This document shows, one piece after another, positions 7,591-13,026 of a DNA stretch of 13,026 bases; the first letter of the stretch is position 1; the number at the start of each line of letters is the position of its first letter. The notes beneath the pieces were generated by a model, which did no database searches, was not told the DNA's origin, and was given only the letters and a program-made list of their open reading frames with translations. This DNA comes from an uncultured Oscillospiraceae bacterium. Lineage in GTDB: Bacteria > Bacillota > Clostridia > Oscillospirales > Acutalibacteraceae. The position numbers and the translations under genes were made by a program. The stretch spans positions 1 through 13,026 of the forward strand of contig URDW01000053.1 of the NCBI GenBank assembly GCA_900546735.1. Direction: 5' to 3'.

Positions 7591-8439
7591 ATGAAATCGA
7601 CGGAAACCGGCGTGCTGAAAAAATCTGACCTGTACTTTTCTTCTCCGTCTCAAACAGCCAAAAGGCTTTATTATTATCCGATCAGCGCAGGGCATTTTTA
7701 CTGTGTGAACAATTACCACCTGATCCGTCAAAATTACGACAGCCTGCTGATCACCCACATCATTGACGGCAGCTTTACTTATATCAAAAACGGGAAAAGC
7801 CAAACGGCAGTAGCCGGCGACACAGTGATTTTAGACTGCTACAAGCCGCATGAATATTACACAAATGACTATATGGAGTCCATCTGGGTACACATCAGCG
7901 GTGCAAATTGCTACGACCTTTTTACCGAAATCGAAAAAAACGAAGGCAACCTGATCAAATGCAGCGACACCGAGCATGTCAAACGGCTGATTTTTCGTAT
8001 TTTCAACGGCATTCAAAGCGACAATCCGCCTTCCGAATTGAGCCTTTCGCTGGATATATACAAGCTGTTTGCCGAGCTGCTGAACCCGCGCAATATGAAG
8101 AGCAAAAGCCAGAACAGTTATGAAGACAGCATTCAGGAGGTAAAAGAGTATATTGCCGACCATCTGGGCGAAAGCTTGAGCGTGCGGCTTTTGGCGGACA
8201 ATGTGCACATGAGCACCTCGCATTTTTCCAGGATCTTCAAACAGCAGACCGGTTATTCGCCGTATGACTACGTTCTTTTGTCACGTTTAAACCGCGCAAA
8301 AGATTTGCTGCAAAAATCCAACCTTACCATTGCCGGCATCGCCTATGAAACCGGGTTCAACAGCGAATCCAACTTCATTTACTTTTTCACGGAAAGCGAA
8401 GGGATTTCCCCGGGTAAATTCAGACGGTTAAAATTTTAA
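7591..8439 (+). CDS. AraC-family transcriptional regulator
   Basis: A 282-residue DNA-binding regulator. The N-terminal half (about 25-110) is a cupin-like sensor domain, with features such as HIIDGSFTYIKNG, VAGDTVILDCYKPHEYY and WVHISG, which probably binds a sugar ligand. The C-terminal 100 residues carry the two helix-turn-helix units of the family. The first is at 197-217 (VRLLADNVHMSTSHFSRIFKQ); the second is at 246-268 (TIAGIAYETGFNSESNFIYFF), followed by the GISPGKFRR ending. Length and architecture are normal. ATG at 7591, with AAGGGA about 6 nt upstream. It is divergent from the left operon and convergent with the GH2 gene, so it most simply activates the left operon when its sugar inducer is present. 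It may also act on the right operon, whose promoter lies outside the window. Confidence 0.93.
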   Translation: MKSTETGVLKKSDLYFSSPSQTAKRLYYYPISAGHFYCVNNYHLIRQNYDSLLITHIIDGSFTYIKNGKSQTAVAGDTVILDCYKPHEYYTNDYMESIWVHISGANCYDLFTEIEKNEGNLIKCSDTEHVKRLIFRIFNGIQSDNPPSELSLSLDIYKLFAELLNPRNMKSKSQNSYEDSIQEVKEYIADHLGESLSVRLLADNVHMSTSHFSRIFKQQTGYSPYDYVLLSRLNRAKDLLQKSNLTIAGIAYETGFNSESNFIYFFTESEGISPGKFRRLKF

Positions 8440-8446
8440 GGCCGGT

Positions 8447-8480
8447 AAAAAAGGATCTGCACTACTGCAGATCCTTTTTT
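8447..8480. terminator. Bidirectional Rho-independent terminator
   Basis: A perfect 15-bp inverted repeat (8447-8461 with 8466-8480) encloses a 4-nt loop CTAC. The stem core is GGATCTGCA/TGCAGATCC, flanked by six A on the left and six T on the right, so each strand ends in a U-tract. It begins 8 nt after the regulator stop codon and lies 42 nt beyond the GH2 stop. It can therefore end both convergent transcripts. Confidence 0.95.
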
Positions 8481-8522
8481 CAATCTTTATCAACCTTTAT
8501 CATCATTTTGCGCCGCCAGGTT

Positions 8523-10142
8523 TTACGCCTGTATAAAAGCGTAAGACGGTTTTTTGGCACCGCACAGATCTACCGAACCATGGATTCGCTGTTTGAATCT
8601 GCCCTCGCCTGTCTCGCCTATATGCGTGCGGTAATCGTTTAGACAAAAATACACCCAGCCGGCCAGATCATACTTTTGGTAATATTCCAGCTTTTCGCGG
8701 TAGATTTCGATTCGCCTTGTGTCGCCGCCTTTGTGCGCCGGCTCGCAAAGGCCGAATTCCGTAATGACGACCGGCTTGTCGCCGCAGTATTTCAGAACAC
8801 GGCGAAACACCTTGTCATACCCCCGCTTGGGCACAGAATACCATGTGCCCAGGTACTCGTTCCACATGCAGATGTCGCCGTAAGTCGTTGCTTCACGACC
8901 CGGATGCAGAAGATGCGGTGATTTCCAGCCGACGGTGTTCGACACATAATTCACCAGACGCATGGAATCCCGAAGCTTAAAGTACGATACCATGTGCCGC
9001 ACATAAAGGCATGTTTCTTTTTCCCAGCCGCCAAGTTCGTTGCCGACGCCCCAGCAAACAATGGACGGGTGGTTAAAATGGTAACGCAGCATCTCGTCTG
9101 CCTGCCGCTCGGCTACATCGAACTGCACGCGGCCGGCGGCTTTCGGAGAACCCCAGTAAGGGATTTCCTCCTGCACCATAAGACCATGTTCGTCGCACCA
9201 GTCGTACACAAAATCGTCCTGCTGCCAGTGAAAACGCGTGAAATTGCACTTTAAATCTTTCAGCATGGCAAGATTCTTTGCCAGTTCGGATTCGGGTTCT
9301 GCCATGCCGAAGGCCGGATTGCTGCCCGGCATCCACTCCACTGCAAGCAGGCGGATCGGCTTGTTGTTCAGATAAATCTTTTTGCCGCGCGCCTCCAGCT
9401 TTCGCACGCCGAAACGGCGTGTCTGTACAGAAGCCGGTGTGCGCAGCGCCAGTTCATACAAAAACGGGTCTTCTGTGTTCCAAAGCGTAACGCCGTACAA
9501 AGGAAAAACGATTTCTCTGCCGCTGCAGCCGGATCGTTCAAAAACGACTTTTTTGCTTTTATATTCACGCACGCAAACGTCATACTGCGCTGGTGCTGAC
9601 ACAGAAAAATCAAACTTGCAGTTTACCCATGCGTCTGCCAGCCCGCCGGGCAAAAATTCCGTCACAATGCTTTCTATGCAGATATGTTCTGCTTCACCGG
9701 CATCGTATTGCAGCAGCTCCACAGGGCGGATCAAGCCGCCGTCATTTGCCCAGTCAAAGTCTTTCCGGTGCGGAAGTGCCTTGTCGGAGTATGCGTTGCT
9801 GCAGGACACCGTTAACAGGTTTTCCCCAGCGACGACCAAATGGGAAACGTCCGCTTCAAACGGCGTATAACCACTGCCGCTGTGTATGCAGGCAACGCTG
9901 CCGTTTACATACACCGTGCAGTCGCGGTACGCACCGTGAAAGTAGATCACCGTTTTGCCGGCGGGCGTTTCCACCTCAAATTCCGTACTATACCAGGCTG
10001 TGCCGGCGTAGTCCTCCATCCCCGGCTGCACATTCCATGTGTGCGGTATGGTTACGCATTCGCCCTGCACACCATGGCTCACAGCTTCTGCCGGGTTGAC
10101 GTGCAGTGCAAAATGAAACGATTTCAGGTTTTGCTTTTTCAT
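8523..10142 (-). CDS. Glycoside hydrolase family 2 enzyme (beta-galactosidase/beta-glucuronidase type)
   Basis: A 539-residue protein, close to the short three-domain GH2 layout. A sugar-binding jelly roll (about 25-145) contains IPHTWN, AGTAWYSTEF, VYVNG and NDGGLIRPVEL. An immunoglobulin-like domain (about 150-245) follows, then a TIM barrel (about 255-539). In the barrel the acid/base is Glu369 in GVGNELGG, after the typical NHPSIVCWG, and the nucleophile is Glu462 in VVITEFG. CDEHGLMVQEEIP (316-328) is characteristic of GH2. The usual HE.D-type loop after the first barrel strand reads VEWMPGSNPAFGMAEPE, so the exact sugar specificity (galactoside, glucuronide or other) is open. There is no signal peptide, so it acts on imported oligosaccharides. 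ATG start with AGGAG overlapping the stop of the GH35 gene, 9 nt apart, which implies coupled expression. Confidence 0.92.
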   Translation of the reverse strand: MKKQNLKSFHFALHVNPAEAVSHGVQGECVTIPHTWNVQPGMEDYAGTAWYSTEFEVETPAGKTVIYFHGAYRDCTVYVNGSVACIHSGSGYTPFEADVSHLVVAGENLLTVSCSNAYSDKALPHRKDFDWANDGGLIRPVELLQYDAGEAEHICIESIVTEFLPGGLADAWVNCKFDFSVSAPAQYDVCVREYKSKKVVFERSGCSGREIVFPLYGVTLWNTEDPFLYELALRTPASVQTRRFGVRKLEARGKKIYLNNKPIRLLAVEWMPGSNPAFGMAEPESELAKNLAMLKDLKCNFTRFHWQQDDFVYDWCDEHGLMVQEEIPYWGSPKAAGRVQFDVAERQADEMLRYHFNHPSIVCWGVGNELGGWEKETCLYVRHMVSYFKLRDSMRLVNYVSNTVGWKSPHLLHPGREATTYGDICMWNEYLGTWYSVPKRGYDKVFRRVLKYCGDKPVVITEFGLCEPAHKGGDTRRIEIYREKLEYYQKYDLAGWVYFCLNDYRTHIGETGEGRFKQRIHGSVDLCGAKKPSYAFIQA

Positions 10143-10151
10143 AATTTTCTC

Positions 10152-12266
10152 CTAAAAATTTTCTGATGCTTCGCAGGAAGCAGGATCGACCTGCTTTACA
10201 AAGACCGGCCGCGCACTGGTCAGCGCCAAATGATTGCTGTAAAGCGGAACTGTCACTTCGTTATACACATTGGAGATGCCGAATTTGGTTTTCGGCGCTG
10301 TACGGATCACCAGTACCGGGTCTGCCTGCAGATATTTTTTATAATCGCGCAGATGCATAACAAATTTCCGGTCAATGTTAAAATAATCGTTGATCAGGGT
10401 GCGGCCGCTGAAGACCTGCAGATTCAGACCGTCAAATGCAAATTCGAGCCGGATGTCATGACTGGCGTTCACAAGTTCGCTTGGCACATGCAGCTTATAA
10501 TAGCCGCGCCGGCCGGTAGAATACAGAAAATAGTTATACGGCAGTTCCATCTTTTCACACTTTTGCAGCGTAAACTGTGCCTTGTAATCTTCTTCCGACA
10601 AGCATTCTTCCAATATCCGTTCACCGTCTGCATACACAGTACCATGCAGAAAATACGGCTTGCCGTTTATAAAGTGAAATGTTTTCGCCTTTTCATAAGG
10701 AATAACGATGAGCCGGACACTGCCGATTTTTGTTCCGCTTTCGCTGAAATCCAGATCGATGCGTTTGCCGTTTGCCTGAAAACTGGGTTTTACCCCTTCG
10801 CACGCAGCGAACCAGCAAACGGTTTCCTTTTCACGCATTTGCTTGGCGATCGGCTGTGCCAAAATGTAATCAAACAGCACATTCCCAAGCTGCATATTTA
10901 ACGGATAGAAAAACATGGCGCCCGACTGCACACGGATCTCAGGCAGGTCCAATGTATGCCCGTTTATGTCCAAATGCACGTTTACCTGTTCAAATGACGG
11001 ATAGGTCAGTCCTTTTTCATACGCACCGGCAAAGAAATAGCCGCTGGCGTTTTCATCTGCACGAACACTGCATTTCAGAAATGATGTGTCGTACGGGTCT
11101 GCGGAAGGCCATTTCGGAAAATAAGCCTGCTTGGTACACACATGCGGATCAAACATCTGAATAAACAGATGCAGCAGCCGCAGCCGGTCGCCATGCGCAC
11201 GGCAGACACCATAGCGGCTGATCGGTGCCTGAAAGTCATAATCCACAATCGGGTAGTTGTTTGGATAACCCGTCAAACGGTTTTCCTGCATCAGCCGGTC
11301 GTGAGGATTCTGGCCGCCGCAAAACATATAGTAGCCAAGCCAGTTCATGCCGGAGGCAAACTTGGCAAAGCCAACGCCGTAACCGTCTTTTTCGGAAATA
11401 TACGGCCGGCGATGCTGGGTGACCTGATTGCCGGGGCCGGTCTCGCACGCTGCGTAAGGCACGTCGTCGTATACATGGTGGCTGGTCTGGTTATTTTTAT
11501 GCAGGTCAGCGCCGATCTCATTTTCAGTTTTGGCGGGGGTAATGGCAAAGCGGTTATTGGGCTTTAATGCCTTTTTACCCATGTTCCATGGGCCGTCCGG
11601 ATAGCCGCCCATCATCGGCAAGAAGTCGCGGTCGGGATAGCCGCTTGGCCATGCGGTCATGGTGAAAAACGGCGTTTTAAAGCCAATCTCCTCTGCAATT
11701 TTGCGCAGCGTACGGATGTGCTCTGTGCTGCCGGTATACTCGTTTTCAAGCTGAATGCCAATTACAGTCTTGCCGTCCATAAAAGGCGCGACCTCTTTGT
11801 AAAGGCCGCTCCAGTATTCACGGACTTCGCTTAAGTACTTGGGGTCATCACAGCGCCTTTTCAGCATTTTTTGTATGCGCTTCGGAAAACCGCCGCGGAT
11901 GACCTCGCCGTGACACCACGGCCCGATCCGCAAAAGGCACGGCATATCCGCTTCACGGCATATGCGCAAAAATGCAGCAATATCTTTATTCCCCGAGAAA
12001 TCAAAAACGCCTTTGTTTTCTTCGTGGTAATTCCAAAAAACGTAAGTGGCGACCGTATTAATGCCGCAATCACGCATCTTTAAGATCGTTTCGCGCCAGC
12101 GTGCACGCGGTGTGCGCGAAAAATGCATTTCCCCGGCAATGACCATATACGGCTCACCATCGCGTGTAAAATACTGCGTATTGACGCCATACCGGCTTTC
12201 AATATTTCCGTAATGAAAATCTCCGGCCGTTACCCGGCGCGGACTTCCTGATATATAAATTTCCAT
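10152..12266 (-). CDS. Glycoside hydrolase family 35 beta-galactosidase-like protein
   Basis: A 704-residue protein with no signal peptide. The (beta/alpha)8 catalytic domain shows the GH35 signatures GEMHFSRTPRARWRETILKM (45-64) and GINTVATYVFWNYHE (68-82). LLRIGPWCHGE (111-121) and IQLENEY (171-177) follow; Glu176 is the expected acid/base. The expected nucleophile is Glu275 in AACETGPGNQVTQHRRP, which fits the form seen in some bacterial GH35 clades rather than the EFYTGW form of animal and plant enzymes. From about 390 to the end it is beta-rich, with jelly-roll-like segments, as is usual. GH35 removes terminal beta-galactose (some members act on glucosamine or other sugars); the true substrate is not certain. 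It lies 19 nt after the phosphodiesterase-like gene and 9 nt before the GH2 gene. ATG start with a GGGGGTG ribosome site. Confidence 0.9.
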   Translation of the reverse strand: MEIYISGSPRRVTAGDFHYGNIESRYGVNTQYFTRDGEPYMVIAGEMHFSRTPRARWRETILKMRDCGINTVATYVFWNYHEENKGVFDFSGNKDIAAFLRICREADMPCLLRIGPWCHGEVIRGGFPKRIQKMLKRRCDDPKYLSEVREYWSGLYKEVAPFMDGKTVIGIQLENEYTGSTEHIRTLRKIAEEIGFKTPFFTMTAWPSGYPDRDFLPMMGGYPDGPWNMGKKALKPNNRFAITPAKTENEIGADLHKNNQTSHHVYDDVPYAACETGPGNQVTQHRRPYISEKDGYGVGFAKFASGMNWLGYYMFCGGQNPHDRLMQENRLTGYPNNYPIVDYDFQAPISRYGVCRAHGDRLRLLHLFIQMFDPHVCTKQAYFPKWPSADPYDTSFLKCSVRADENASGYFFAGAYEKGLTYPSFEQVNVHLDINGHTLDLPEIRVQSGAMFFYPLNMQLGNVLFDYILAQPIAKQMREKETVCWFAACEGVKPSFQANGKRIDLDFSESGTKIGSVRLIVIPYEKAKTFHFINGKPYFLHGTVYADGERILEECLSEEDYKAQFTLQKCEKMELPYNYFLYSTGRRGYYKLHVPSELVNASHDIRLEFAFDGLNLQVFSGRTLINDYFNIDRKFVMHLRDYKKYLQADPVLVIRTAPKTKFGISNVYNEVTVPLYSNHLALTSARPVFVKQVDPASCEASENF

Positions 12267-12285
12267 AATGCACCCCCGCGCGTGA

Positions 12286-13026
12286 TTATTTCAAGCCGTC
12301 GTAGCCGTCAGAATAGTATTCCTCAGAAAACGGCACATTGGTCGCGATCCAAGTCGTTCTTTCCTCCAGCGTCTGTTCCCCGTGACCGGTGCCAAGCCCG
12401 CCGTGGTCATTTGCAAATACAATGAGCCATTCTTCATTTTCCGTCTGCTCACGCGCTTCAATTGCCTGTAAAACGGAATACGCATATAAATCACAATTCA
12501 TAACAGCGCCGTTATACTGGGTGCTGGTGCCAAAACCGTATTCATGGCCGGCCGAATCGATGTTGTGAAAAATGCCGCACACAATGTCGTCCCCGTTTTC
12601 AATACGCTGCAGGACATAGTCGCGCATGCCGGTGTCGTACGGCGCAGAATCAGACGGTGTCTCCGGCGCGACGTAATTATATAACTCCAATGTCTCGGCA
12701 TAAGTCTTTTTTAATTTTTCAGCCTTTGCCCGGTCAATGTCACAAAACGTCATATCCACATCCGGATTGGCCATAACACACTTGATTTCTTCTTTCAAGT
12801 TTACATCAAAATACTGATCCCAGTCAAATGCAATACTTGTGGAAAGCCCCTGCTCAGCATACTCCAGCATAAAAGTTTTATGATCCAGATTTTTGGCATC
12901 GTCATTTGTTTTGATGCCGTGCTGTGTGCCCCAGACGCCGGTGAAATGCGTTGCCCAGCTGGCGGAAGTAGATGTGGTCTGCTGCGTGTCCGTATTCGTT
13001 TCACCGCCGCAGTAGGCCAGGTACAG
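12286..13026 (-). CDS. Alkaline-phosphatase-superfamily phosphodiesterase/phosphatase, C-terminal part
   Basis: The frame is open from the TAA at 12286-12288 to the right edge, so the gene enters from outside the window and 246 residues are visible. The Met at 12868-12870 is internal, since conserved sequence continues upstream of it. A Ser/Thr-rich stretch, TQQTTSTSASWATHFTGVWG, followed by TQHGI, fits the nucleophile helix and TG...HG pattern of type I phosphodiesterases and sulfatase-like enzymes. By spacing, the Thr encoded at 12967-12969 is the likely nucleophile. Metal-binding motifs follow in order: FHNIDSAGHEYG (Asp and His), NDHGG (Asp-His) and GTGHGEQT (His). The family hydrolyses phosphate mono- or diesters, sometimes sulfate or phosphonate esters; which one applies here cannot be told. 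No C-terminal membrane segment is seen, and export cannot be judged without the N-terminus. It is cotranscribed with GH35 and GH2. Confidence 0.85.
   Translation of the reverse strand: MYLAYCGGETNTDTQQTTSTSASWATHFTGVWGTQHGIKTNDDAKNLDHKTFMLEYAEQGLSTSIAFDWDQYFDVNLKEEIKCVMANPDVDMTFCDIDRAKAEKLKKTYAETLELYNYVAPETPSDSAPYDTGMRDYVLQRIENGDDIVCGIFHNIDSAGHEYGFGTSTQYNGAVMNCDLYAYSVLQAIEAREQTENEEWLIVFANDHGGLGTGHGEQTLEERTTWIATNVPFSEEYYSDGYDGLK

Noticed and set aside
8482..8501. Tandem 10-bp repeat AATCTTTATC/AACCTTTATC
   Set aside because: Only two imperfect copies in a short gap after the terminator; likely chance, with no associated feature.
12286..12870. A complete 194-residue gene starting at the Met at 12870
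   Set aside because: The same frame continues open to the window edge and encodes the nucleophile region of the alkaline-phosphatase superfamily upstream of this Met, so the start is internal.

Overview
The window looks like the end of a contig from a gut-type Firmicutes/Clostridia genome or metagenome bin. Supporting this: strong GGAGG-like ribosome binding sites, a TTG start, a consensus sigma-A promoter, a roughly even base composition, and a dense carbohydrate-catabolism locus. The first 31 bases are not biological. They are the 3' part of the Nextera Read 1 transposase adapter, so the contig really begins at base 32. The taxonomic call is inference; no rRNA or other marker gene is present.

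Layout, left to right. (1) 32-7459, minus strand: a tightly packed five-gene operon. Read in its own direction it encodes a 1076-residue DUF5107/TPR protein, a membrane-anchored metallophosphoesterase, a glucose-dehydrogenase-like MDR oxidoreductase, an L-galactonate 5-dehydrogenase-like (LgoD-type) zinc dehydrogenase, and tagaturonate reductase (UxaB), which is cut off at the contig end. Intergenic gaps are 2, 27, 11 and 3 nt. (2) 7460-7590: a divergent control region. It has a perfect TTGACA-17-TATAAT promoter facing right, an overlapping candidate promoter facing left that shares a palindromic -10, and a 14-bp direct repeat at 21-bp spacing that looks like AraC-family half-sites. (3) 7591-8439, plus strand: an AraC-family regulator. 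(4) 8447-8480: a perfect 15-bp bidirectional terminator. (5) 8523-13026, minus strand: a second operon, entering from beyond the right edge, encoding an alkaline-phosphatase-superfamily enzyme (C-terminal part), a GH35 beta-galactosidase-like enzyme and a GH2 glycosidase.

How the genes may work together (inference). GH35 and GH2 have no export signal and would split imported oligosaccharides in the cytoplasm. The two phosphoesterases could remove phosphate or phosphodiester groups. The oxidoreductases resemble a route aldose -> aldonate (GDH-like) -> D-tagaturonate (LgoD-like acting on L-galactonate) -> D-altronate (UxaB), which would feed the usual altronate/KDG pathway. The first step is the least certain. 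The AraC regulator sits in the middle and most simply controls the left operon and itself. No transporter, tRNA, rRNA, CRISPR or insertion sequence is visible.
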